This document shows, piece after piece, positions 1 through 6,227 of a stretch of DNA of 10,985 bases. The first letter of the stretch is position 1, and the number at the start of each line of letters is the position of its first letter. Source of the DNA: Candidatus Omnitrophota bacterium (GTDB lineage Bacteria > Omnitrophota > Gorgyraeia > Zapsychrales > Zapsychraceae); assembly GCA_030634235.1 (NCBI GenBank), contig DAOWBD010000019.1, forward strand, positions 1 through 10,985. Direction: 5' to 3'. Position numbers and translations under genes: made by a program. The notes under the pieces are model-generated. The model saw only the letters and a program-made list of their open reading frames with translations, made no database searches and was not told the DNA's origin.

Positions 1-474
1 GATCCGTCAAAGAGATGGCCCGAGAGCCGTTTTGCCGAGGTGGTCGATACACTTATTGATCAATATCAGGCGAAGATCGTCATGGTTGGGGCCTCGGATA
101 TTGATCCTATTGCAAAAAAGATCATTTCTTTGTCGAAGAATCAGGCCGTGAATCTTGTGGGGAAGACGACGGTTGGCCAGTTAGCTGGCCTTTTGATGAG
201 ATGCGACCTGCTGGTTTCCAATGATTCCGGGCCTGTCCATGTGGCTGCGGGGGTTGGAACCCCGGTTGTGTCGATCTTTACGCGGAATCAGCCCGGTATT
301 AATCCGGAACGATGGAAGCCCCTTGGGGAAAAGGCGAGGGTTGTCAGCGTGTCATCTTTCCAGAGCGGCGGGATTTCCTTTCAAAAAGCCCAAGAAGCGG
401 ACATGAAATATTTGGAACTCATTCCGGCAAAAGCGGTTTTAGAAGCTGTTGACGCGCTATTTAAACTGTGTTAA
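1..474 (+). CDS. GT9-family glycosyltransferase (heptosyltransferase-like), C-terminal part
   Basis: This is the C-terminal half (157 codons visible) of a glycosyltransferase family 9 protein, the ADP-heptose:LPS heptosyltransferase family, which adds sugars to the LPS core on the cytoplasmic face of the inner membrane. The frame is open from base 1, so the gene begins upstream of the window. The GTG at 40 is internal, because the residues before it (KRWPESRFAEV) are the family's conserved nucleotide-sugar-domain entry motif. A second family motif, NDSGPVHVAAGVGTPVV, lies at about fragment residues 74-90 and forms the donor-binding loop in this fold. The gene ends in TAA, 86 bases before hldA. 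Acceptor and donor cannot be read from half a protein. Heptose is plausible because a heptose kinase gene follows, but other GT9 enzymes (for example WaaQ-like or O-antigen enzymes) are possible. Confidence 0.88.
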   Translation, partial: DPSKRWPESRFAEVVDTLIDQYQAKIVMVGASDIDPIAKKIISLSKNQAVNLVGKTTVGQLAGLLMRCDLLVSNDSGPVHVAAGVGTPVVSIFTRNQPGINPERWKPLGEKARVVSVSSFQSGGISFQKAQEADMKYLELIPAKAVLEAVDALFKLC

Positions 475-487
475 AATTAGCTTTCGT

Positions 488-518
488 TTGACCTGAAGAA
501 GCCCGATAATACTATTAT
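488..518 (+). promoter_or_regulatory. Possible promoter for the hldA-kds-lpt operon
   Basis: The 86-base gap between the glycosyltransferase and hldA is clearly more AT-rich than its flanks. It contains TTGACC at 488-493, a good -35 match. Candidate -10 elements are ACTATT at 511-516 (17-base spacer) or TATTAT at 513-518 (19-base spacer). A perfect 12-base palindrome, ATTATTAATAAT, follows at 526-537, but it could be chance in AT-rich sequence. No hairpin with a T-run is visible, so transcription from the glycosyltransferase may also continue through. Confidence 0.3.
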
Positions 519-560
519 TCTCTTTATTATTAATAATTAAACACTTATAGGCCTGATCAA

Positions 561-1586
561 ATGGGTACGTACGAACATATTTTTTCGAAATTTGGAAGAA
601 AAAATATTCTTGTAATTGGTGACGTTATCCTGGACCAGTATATCCAGGGGAGTGTCTCAAGGATTTCTCCCGAGGCCCCGGTTCCGGTTGTTCTCGAAAA
701 GGACTCTTTTTACACGCCCGGCGGCGCGGCGAATGTCGCCCATAACCTACGCGGTTTAGGGGCGAAGGTCACTCTGATTGGCAGGATCGGCAATGATCCT
801 GAAGGACATATCCTCAAGAGGCAGCTGCGGAAAGAAGGGGTCGGCATACGCGGGTTGTTTACCGGTAAACGATTGCCGACGATCTGCAAGACCCGGGTCA
901 TTGCGCAGGGCCAACAAGTTGTCCGTATCGACCGCGAGAAAATAGGGAGCTCTGGGGAAAAGGATATCCAGAGGAATATCTATCGTTTTATCGAGAGCAA
1001 TCTTAAAACATTCGATGCGATCATCATATCGGATTATGGAAAAGGTTTGATCACGTCCGATCTTGTCAATTTTGTCCGCGTGCAGGCCCTTGCAAAAAAA
1101 AAGATTATCCTTGTCGATCCAAAAGTCGAACATTTCAGTTATTACCGCAATGTGACCGCGATAACCCCGAATCTTAAAGAGGCGGAGAACGCGATACGCA
1201 ATATCAAGATTACGTCGAAGTCGGCCGGGCAGCTTGGGATCCATAGCGACAAACTTGAAAAAGATAAAGATATCAATTTAGCCGGCGTGGAACTTCTGCG
1301 CTATTTGGAGTTAGATGCGCTTTTGATCACTCTTGGGGAACGTGGCATGCGGTTATTCGAAAAAGGGAAGAATCCCGTTTCGATCAAGACGAAGGCGCAG
1401 GAAGTTTATGACGTCTCCGGCGCCGGGGATGCGGTTATTTCAGCGTTCACGCTGAGTCTTACCGCAGGCGCGACGAAGCGTCAAGCGGCACAGATCGCGA
1501 ATTTCGCGGGAGGGATCGTCGTCGGGAAAATGGGCGCCGTTGCGGTCAGTAAAGAGGAACTTTTAAAAGCAATAAAGGATCAGTGA
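561..1586 (+). CDS. hldA: D-glycero-beta-D-manno-heptose-7-phosphate kinase (RfaE domain I)
   Basis: This is a PfkB/ribokinase-family cytoplasmic kinase. In the ADP-heptose pathway it phosphorylates heptose-7-phosphate at O-1. Family marks are the N-terminal IGDVILDQYI (19-28), SRISPEAPVPVV (33-44), GGAANVA (54-60), the KTRVIAQGQQ and RID region (110-124), and the catalytic loop SGAGDA with Asp290. The 341 residues match the kinase half of E. coli HldE, and the C-terminal nucleotidyltransferase half is absent. A separate HldC-type enzyme would therefore be needed, and it is not in this window. ATG 561 is the first possible start after an in-frame TAA at 534-536, and its ribosome binding site is weak (TAGG at 548-551). 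It is the first gene of a tight run: kdsB begins one base after the stop. The ADP-heptose role is inferred from family. The neighbouring glycosyltransferase and Kdo genes support it. Confidence 0.9.
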   Translation: MGTYEHIFSKFGRKNILVIGDVILDQYIQGSVSRISPEAPVPVVLEKDSFYTPGGAANVAHNLRGLGAKVTLIGRIGNDPEGHILKRQLRKEGVGIRGLFTGKRLPTICKTRVIAQGQQVVRIDREKIGSSGEKDIQRNIYRFIESNLKTFDAIIISDYGKGLITSDLVNFVRVQALAKKKIILVDPKVEHFSYYRNVTAITPNLKEAENAIRNIKITSKSAGQLGIHSDKLEKDKDINLAGVELLRYLELDALLITLGERGMRLFEKGKNPVSIKTKAQEVYDVSGAGDAVISAFTLSLTAGATKRQAAQIANFAGGIVVGKMGAVAVSKEELLKAIKDQ

Positions 1587-1587
1587 A

Positions 1588-2328
1588 ATGAAGATCATTG
1601 GTATCATACCGGCGCGGTGGGCGTCAACGCGGTTTGAAGGCAAGGTTCTGGCGGAGGTCGGCGGCAAGCCGATGATCCAACATGTCTGGGAGCGTGCGCG
1701 CCAAAGTGAATTATTGAACGACCTGATCATTGCCTGTGATGACGAGCGCGTGGTGGTTGCGGCGGAGCAGTTCGGGGCCAAAACCGTTCTTACGTCGAAA
1801 AATTGCGCTTCCGGAACGGATCGCATCGCGGAGGCGGTCGAATCGATTGAAGGGGATATTATCGTCAATATTCAGGGCGATGAGCCTTTGATCGACCCTG
1901 CGGTTATTGACGCGTTGGCGACGGCCCTTGTCGATGATTCGTCCTGTTTGATGGGAACAATGATTAAGGTGTTAACGTCAAAAAAAGAATTGAAGGACCC
2001 GAACGTGGTCAAGGTCGTTATCGACGGCGAGGGTAACGCGCTGTATTTCTCGCGGTCGCCCATTCCCTACAATCGCGACGATGATGATGAGGCGATCTAT
2101 TATAAACATTTGGGGATCTACGCGTACCGGAGGGATTTTCTCCTTTCTTACAAAAATTTACCGAAATCGAATTTGGAGAAGGTTGAACAGTTAGAACAAC
2201 TCAGGGTGCTCGAATTCGGTTACAAGATCAAGACGGTCGTGACAGATATCGAGACGATCGGCGTTGACACGCCGGAAGACCTCAGTCGCGTCGAGAAACT
2301 TTTATCTAAGAGCGTGGAGACGGAATAA
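1588..2328 (+). CDS. kdsB: CMP-Kdo synthetase (3-deoxy-manno-octulosonate cytidylyltransferase)
   Basis: KdsB activates Kdo with CTP to give CMP-Kdo, the sugar donor for the Kdo transferase acting on lipid A. The 246-residue length is typical. The CTP-binding motif IPARWASTRFEGK lies at 7-19 (the usual family form has PGK, so FEGK is a small variation). SGTDR is at 75-79, the metal-binding loop NIQGDEP with Asp98 at 94-100, FSRSPIPY at 154-161, and the C-terminal metal/CTP motif GVDTPEDL with Asp227 at 225-232. The start is supported by AAAGGA at 1574-1579, eight bases upstream and inside hldA. The gene ends two bases before kdsA, consistent with translational coupling. I am sure of the family. 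Related 8-amino-Kdo (KdsB2-type) synthetases cannot be excluded by eye, but kdsA next door favours plain Kdo. Confidence 0.95.
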   Translation: MKIIGIIPARWASTRFEGKVLAEVGGKPMIQHVWERARQSELLNDLIIACDDERVVVAAEQFGAKTVLTSKNCASGTDRIAEAVESIEGDIIVNIQGDEPLIDPAVIDALATALVDDSSCLMGTMIKVLTSKKELKDPNVVKVVIDGEGNALYFSRSPIPYNRDDDDEAIYYKHLGIYAYRRDFLLSYKNLPKSNLEKVEQLEQLRVLEFGYKIKTVVTDIETIGVDTPEDLSRVEKLLSKSVETE

Positions 2329-2330
2329 TC

Positions 2331-3158
2331 ATGGCCAAATCGCTTAATATTGGGAAGATCAAGATCGGTGGGAAATTGCCGTTTGTCCTTATCGCAGGTC
2401 CGTGCGTGATCGAGAATAAAGAATTGGCGCTCAAGACAGCGATGGCCGTCAAAAGAATCGCTGCGAAAGTCAAGGTCCCGTTCATTTTCAAAGCGAGTTA
2501 CGATAAGGCCAATCGCACGTCTGTCAGTTCGTTCCGAGGCCCGGGAATACAGCGCGGTTTAGAAATTTTAGCGGAGATAAAAAAAACAGTTAAGGTCCCG
2601 GTCTTAAGCGACGTGCATTCTGTCGAGGAAGTGGACCGGGCAGCGGAAGTTCTGGACATCCTGCAGATCCCGGCGTTCCTCTGTCGTCAGACAGACCTGT
2701 TGATCGCTGCCGGAAAAACAGGAAGAGTCGTAAATATTAAAAAAGGGCAATTCCTTGCTCCTGCCGATATTAAACAGGCGATCAAGAAGATTGAACATAC
2801 GGGCAATAAGAAGATCCTTCTAACCGAGCGCGGGACGAGTTTCGGTTATAATAATCTAATAACGGATTTCCGCTCGTTAGCGATCATGGGCAAGACGGGC
2901 TATCCGGTTGTTTTTGACGCGACGCACAGCGTCCAGCAGCCGGGAGGATTAGGGGACGTTTCTGGAGGGAACAGTGAATATGTTCCGTTATTAGCGCGTT
3001 GCGGTGTCGCGGCGGGATGTGATGCGGTATTCATGGAAGTCCATCCCGATCCCAAAAAAGCTTTGTCCGATGGACCGAATATGCTCGCGCTTAATAAACT
3101 GGAAAAATTACTCGTCGACCTTAAGGCGATTGATAAGATTGCGAAACGGTCAAGATAA
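2331..3158 (+). CDS. kdsA: 2-dehydro-3-deoxyphosphooctonate aldolase (Kdo-8-phosphate synthase), metal-dependent type
   Basis: KdsA condenses phosphoenolpyruvate with arabinose-5-phosphate to give Kdo-8-phosphate, in a TIM-barrel fold in the cytoplasm. Length is 275 residues. Signature stretches include IAGPCVIEN (21-29), FKASYDKANRTS (53-64), SFRGPG (67-72), DVHS (94-97) and FDATHSVQQPG (195-205). The four metal ligands known from the Aquifex enzyme (Cys11, His185, Glu222, Asp233) align at a constant offset of 14 to Cys25, His199, Glu236 and Asp247. This places the protein in the metal-dependent class, unlike E. coli KdsA, which has Asn at the Cys position. A ribosome binding site GGAGA is at 2316-2320 inside kdsB. 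The gene sits between kdsB and kdsD, so enzyme and substrate supplier are encoded together. Confidence 0.96.
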   Translation: MAKSLNIGKIKIGGKLPFVLIAGPCVIENKELALKTAMAVKRIAAKVKVPFIFKASYDKANRTSVSSFRGPGIQRGLEILAEIKKTVKVPVLSDVHSVEEVDRAAEVLDILQIPAFLCRQTDLLIAAGKTGRVVNIKKGQFLAPADIKQAIKKIEHTGNKKILLTERGTSFGYNNLITDFRSLAIMGKTGYPVVFDATHSVQQPGGLGDVSGGNSEYVPLLARCGVAAGCDAVFMEVHPDPKKALSDGPNMLALNKLEKLLVDLKAIDKIAKRSR

Positions 3159-3170
3159 TGGAGCCATGTC

Positions 3171-4130
3171 ATGCCGCTTAAAAAAGCAAAAGAGGTTATT
3201 CGGATCGAAGCGCAGGCTATCAAGGAACTGGCGAGGCGCATCGACGGGTGTTTTGAGAAAGCGGTGGATGTGATCGCCAAGTGCAAGGGGCGCGTGATTG
3301 TCACCGGCATGGGGAAAACGGGGATCATCGGGCGTAAGATCGCGGCGACTCTGTCGTCGACGGGCACGCCGAGCCTGTGGATGCACAGCGCTGAGGCGGT
3401 CCATGGTGATCTGGGGCAGGTGACCAGAAACGATATTGTCATCGTCATCTCGAGCAGCGGCGAGACGGATGAGATCAAAAGATTGTTGCCGCTTGTCAAA
3501 AAGATCAAATCGAAGATCATCGCGTTTACAGGAAATCAAAAATCGACGCTCGCACAATACAGTGATATTGTCCTTGATGTTTCCGTAAAAAAAGAAGGAT
3601 GCCCGTTGGGGTTAGCACCGATGGCGTCAACGACCGCAACGCTTGTCATGGGAGACGCTCTTGCCGCCTGTCTTATTGTTCGTCGAGAATTCAAAAAAGA
3701 AAATTTCGCTTTTTATCATCCCGGAGGTTCGCTCGGGCGCAGGCTTTTGTTGAAGGTCGAGGATATTATGCGGAGCGGCGCGCACTTCCCAAAAGTCAGC
3801 GAGAAAACGTTTGTCAAAGATGTTCTCTTGGCGATCACGCAGGCGCGCTGCGGTTCGGCATGTGTTCTGAGCCCAAAGGGGAAATTTGTCGGTATTTTTA
3901 CGGACGGTGATCTGCGCCGGCATCTTGAAACGGATCGAGCGCTGTTGGAGCGGAAGGTCGTTGATGTGATGACCAAGAATCCGACAACGATCTCAAAGGA
4001 CAAATTAGCCGTGGAGGCACTCCAGATCTTGCAGGACAAAAAGATCGACGAGCTTCCGGTTGTCGATAAAAAAGGGAAGCTCATGGGGCTGTTAGATGTC
4101 CAAGATCTTCTGAGGGCCGGTTTAGTATGA
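3171..4130 (+). CDS. kdsD: D-arabinose-5-phosphate isomerase (KpsF/GutQ family)
   Basis: KdsD interconverts ribulose-5-phosphate and arabinose-5-phosphate, the first committed step toward Kdo. It has the full family layout in 319 residues: a sugar-isomerase (SIS) domain at about 38-170, then two CBS domains at about 198-255 and 264-317. Visible motifs are TGMGKTG (45-51), HSAEAVHGDLG (72-82, including the conserved family histidines), ISSSGETDE (93-101) and FYHPGGSLGRR (181-191). CBS repeats in this family are thought to act in regulation, possibly sensing nucleotide sugars, but the ligand is unknown here. The ATG at 3171 has GGAG at 3160-3163 with a seven-base spacer. The stop overlaps the kdsC start in an ATGA junction (4127-4130), a sign of coupled translation. 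Confidence 0.95.
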   Translation: MPLKKAKEVIRIEAQAIKELARRIDGCFEKAVDVIAKCKGRVIVTGMGKTGIIGRKIAATLSSTGTPSLWMHSAEAVHGDLGQVTRNDIVIVISSSGETDEIKRLLPLVKKIKSKIIAFTGNQKSTLAQYSDIVLDVSVKKEGCPLGLAPMASTTATLVMGDALAACLIVRREFKKENFAFYHPGGSLGRRLLLKVEDIMRSGAHFPKVSEKTFVKDVLLAITQARCGSACVLSPKGKFVGIFTDGDLRRHLETDRALLERKVVDVMTKNPTTISKDKLAVEALQILQDKKIDELPVVDKKGKLMGLLDVQDLLRAGLV

Positions 4131-4654
4131 ATGCGCAATTAATGGCAAAGATCAAAAAGATCAAGCTTCTTATCCTCGATGTCGATGGTGTGCTCACAAA
4201 GGGCGATATCATTCTTGATGATAAGGGTAAGGAGATCAAGGTGTTCAATGTTCAGGACGGCTTCGGGATCGTTCTTTTTCAAAGGGCTGGCCTTAAAACG
4301 GCGATCCTGTCGGCACGGTCGTGCGGTGCTGTCACGGCGCGGGCCAAAGATCTTAAAATGAACGCGATCTGTCAGGACGCGTATCCTAAAACCGCTGCCT
4401 ATCGAAAATTATTGTGCCGGTTCAAACTTAAAGATGAACAGGTGTGTTTTGTCGGCGACGACCTTCCGGATATTGAGGTCCTGACAAAAGTCGGTTTCTC
4501 CGTCACTGTTCCGAACGCGGCCGGTGAGGTCAAAAAAAAGGTGGATTATATCACGAAGCGCAAGGGTGGATGCGGCGCGGTGCGGGAAGTGATTGAACTG
4601 ATCCTCAAGACGCAGAAAAAATGGTCCACTATCTTAAAGAAATATGAAATTTAA
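4127..4654 (+). CDS. kdsC: 3-deoxy-D-manno-octulosonate-8-phosphate phosphatase
   Basis: KdsC is a HAD-superfamily phosphatase (C0 type, normally a tetramer) that removes phosphate from Kdo-8-phosphate to give Kdo. At 175 residues it has the compact family size. The nucleophile motif is LDVDGVLT (17-24; Asp18 nucleophile, Asp20 acid/base), with Lys88 in the motif III region and VGDDLPD (109-115) as the metal-binding motif. The C-terminal GGCGAVREV (147-155) matches the KdsC tail that reaches into the neighbouring active site. Motif II reads LSARS where many homologues have TGRxS, a modest difference. The start ATG overlaps the kdsD stop (ATGA). An alternative ATG five codons later (4142) is possible. 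The last 11 bases overlap the next gene. The kdsD-kdsC-lptC-lptA-lptB order matches that of E. coli. Confidence 0.94.
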   Translation: MNAQLMAKIKKIKLLILDVDGVLTKGDIILDDKGKEIKVFNVQDGFGIVLFQRAGLKTAILSARSCGAVTARAKDLKMNAICQDAYPKTAAYRKLLCRFKLKDEQVCFVGDDLPDIEVLTKVGFSVTVPNAAGEVKKKVDYITKRKGGCGAVREVIELILKTQKKWSTILKKYEI

Positions 4655-5477
4655 ATTCACAACCTTTATTGCTGTCGCGATAATGTTTTGCTTAAGTGCG
4701 GGATGGATTTCTGCCGAAGAGCCCGAACAGAAATTCCATGGTTTCAATCTGCAAGGGTATGACGATACTGGTGAGAAGGCGTGGAACGTTAACGGAGATA
4801 CAGCGGACATTATGGGAAGCGAGATCATCCTTTCGAACGTCGATGCCAACACGTTTGGCGATCAAAAAATGAACGTGACAGCAAAAAAGGGGACCGTTGA
4901 CCAGATCAGCGGAAAAATGCGTTTGGAAGACGATGTTGTGATCACAAGCGAGGATGGCAAGCGGCTCATGACCGATACGCTGGATTGGGATCGGAACGAG
5001 GATCTCGTTACGACGGAAGATGATGTTACCATTACCGACGCGCGTATGATGGCGACGGGTACGGGTATGGAGGCCCATCCCGGGCTGAAGACGGCGGAGA
5101 TCAAGGAAGATGTGACCGTGATGATCGAAACGGAGCCGGAGAAAAAGGAAGAGAGCCAGACGGTGACGATCACATCTGACGGACCCATGATCATTGATCA
5201 GGCTGTGTCGTTTGCAACGTTTGAGGATAATGTTGTCGCTGTTCAAGAGGGCAGGACGTTAAAAGCGGACCGTATGGAAGTTTATTTTGACGATCAAATG
5301 GCCGGTATTACAAAAATGGTTTGCTTAGGGAATGTCGAAATTGAACAAGGCGAGAACAGGACCTTTGCACAAAAGGCGGTCTATAATGCCGCTGATCAAA
5401 AGCTGATTCTATCGGGAAGGCCGAAATTAATCCTATTAACTGAAGGGGAGAGTCTCTTTGCAGCTTCTGGAAACTAA
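4644..5477 (+). CDS. LPS transport protein, apparent LptC-LptA (OstA) fusion
   Basis: This is a periplasmic, beta-rich protein of 277 residues that appears to join LptC, the membrane-anchored acceptor of LPS from LptB2FG, to an LptA/OstA-type bridge domain. An N-terminal signal or anchor is visible: Lys2 and Lys4, a hydrophobic stretch at about 6-22, and a possible cleavage site after ISA (22-24). Residues 32-162 read like LptC, with FNLQGYDDTG, a GDTAD strand, LEDDVVITSEDGKRL and DTLDWDR. Residues 174-265 read like LptA, with SDGPMIID, a FEDNVVAVQEG strand, LKADRMEVYF, CLGNVEI and LILSGRPKLI. Synteny supports the call: lptC and lptA normally occupy this place between kdsC and lptB. It starts within the kdsC end and overlaps lptB by 20 bases. 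The start has only a weak ribosome binding site, so coupling is likely. The fusion is inferred by eye; a long LptC or a two-repeat OstA protein is the alternative. Confidence 0.8.
   Translation: MKFKFTTFIAVAIMFCLSAGWISAEEPEQKFHGFNLQGYDDTGEKAWNVNGDTADIMGSEIILSNVDANTFGDQKMNVTAKKGTVDQISGKMRLEDDVVITSEDGKRLMTDTLDWDRNEDLVTTEDDVTITDARMMATGTGMEAHPGLKTAEIKEDVTVMIETEPEKKEESQTVTITSDGPMIIDQAVSFATFEDNVVAVQEGRTLKADRMEVYFDDQMAGITKMVCLGNVEIEQGENRTFAQKAVYNAADQKLILSGRPKLILLTEGESLFAASGN
5442..5450 (+). promoter_or_regulatory. Ribosome binding site fixing the lptB TTG start
   Basis: GAAGGGGAG lies seven bases upstream of the TTG at 5458. No ATG or GTG exists at a sensible place, and the encoded protein has normal LptB N-terminal length from this TTG. 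The site lies inside the coding sequence of the preceding LptC-LptA gene. Confidence 0.75.
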
Positions 5478-6180
5478 AAATTTGGTAAAGACATACGGGC
5501 ATCGGCGCGTTGTCGATGGGTTAAACATCAGCGTCGGCCGTTCGGAAATTGTTGGATTGTTGGGGCCTAATGGCGCCGGGAAAACGACGACCTTTTACAT
5601 GACCGTGGGGATCATCAAGGCGAATTCCGGGCAGATCTATTTCGATCAGGAAGATATTACAAAAAAGTCCATTCATGACCGTTGCCGGTTGGGGATGGGG
5701 TATCTGGCGCAAGAGGCGTCGATCTTCCGAACCTTGACTGTTGAAGAAAATATCATGGCGATCTTAGAGACGCTTGATATCAGCCCCCGCGAGCGCAAGC
5801 GCCGCTTGGAATCGTTGTTGGAAGAACTGAATATCGCGCATTTGGCAAGAAGCAAGGCCTACACATTATCCGGCGGTGAGCGCCGGCGCCTGGAGATCAC
5901 GCGGGCCTTGGTCACGAATCCTTCGTTCCTTCTTCTTGACGAGCCCTTCTCGGGGATCGACCCGATCGTTGTGGCCGAAGCGCAGGAGATCATTAAAGAT
6001 TTAAAAGCGAGAGGATTAGGCATTCTTTTGACCGACCATAATGTCCGCGAAACATTAGCCATTACCGATCGCGCGTATTTGATCGCTGATGGAAGGATCT
6101 TGATATCGGGAACGGCGGATGACCTGATCAATGATCCTGAGGCGAAAAAGATCTATTTGGGTGAGCGCTTTAAAATGTAG
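5458..6180 (+). CDS. lptB: LPS export ABC transporter ATP-binding protein
   Basis: LptB is the cytoplasmic ATPase that powers the LptB2FG complex, which extracts LPS from the inner membrane and pushes it onto the LptC-LptA bridge. At 240 residues it has normal length. It shows Walker A GPNGAGKTT (36-44), the Q-loop at about Gln85, signature LSGGERRR (137-144), Walker B FLLLDE (157-162), the D-loop SGIDP and the H-loop His194. LSGGERRR and GIDPIVV are typical of LptB rather than of amino-acid-uptake ATPases. Translation starts at TTG with a strong ribosome binding site and overlaps the upstream gene by 20 bases. The membrane partners LptF and LptG are not in the window. It ends the LPS cluster, with a 47-base gap to tig. 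Confidence 0.95.
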   Translation: MQLLETKNLVKTYGHRRVVDGLNISVGRSEIVGLLGPNGAGKTTTFYMTVGIIKANSGQIYFDQEDITKKSIHDRCRLGMGYLAQEASIFRTLTVEENIMAILETLDISPRERKRRLESLLEELNIAHLARSKAYTLSGGERRRLEITRALVTNPSFLLLDEPFSGIDPIVVAEAQEIIKDLKARGLGILLTDHNVRETLAITDRAYLIADGRILISGTADDLINDPEAKKIYLGERFKM

Positions 6181-6193
6181 GGTTTTAAGGCGA

Positions 6194-6216
6194 TATAATG
6201 GGTATAACGAAGGGAG
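6194..6216 (+). promoter_or_regulatory. Possible -10 element and ribosome binding site ahead of tig
   Basis: The 47-base gap between lptB and tig contains TATAAT at 6194-6199 and a ribosome binding site AAGGGAG at 6210-6216, with an 11-base spacer to the ATG. No convincing -35 hexamer is found at 16-18 bases upstream, so the promoter part is weak while the ribosome binding site is credible. This gap could separate the LPS operon from the tig-clpP unit. Confidence 0.3.
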
Positions 6217-6227
6217 CATAGAACGAA

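Noticed and set aside
40..474. GTG at position 40 as the start of a short complete gene
   Set aside because: The frame is open back to base 1 and the residues before it are a conserved GT9 motif (KRWPESRFAEV), so it is an internal codon of a gene cut by the window edge.
526..537. Perfect palindrome ATTATTAATAAT as an operator
   Set aside because: It is made only of A and T in an AT-rich gap, where such palindromes arise easily, and no second copy is seen; kept only as a note under the promoter.
756..1244. Long antisense open frame inside hldA (162 codons)
   Set aside because: It lies entirely opposite a confident kinase gene, has no recognisable motif or ribosome binding site, and is explained as a shadow of the sense codon pattern.
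2900..3557. Antisense open frames across kdsA and kdsD (up to 206 codons)
   Set aside because: They cross the junction of two well-supported sense genes and show no family motifs; a shadow of sense-strand coding is the better explanation.
4644..4700. Lipoprotein signal at Cys16 of the LptC-LptA protein
   Set aside because: The residues before the Cys (IMF) do not fit a lipobox, and Cys16 sits within the hydrophobic core; an ordinary signal or anchor is more likely.
4692..5246. Antisense open frame opposite the LptC-LptA gene (184 codons)
   Set aside because: The sense frame has a signal peptide, family motifs and matching synteny. The antisense protein is rich in His, Arg and Leu with no coherent pattern.
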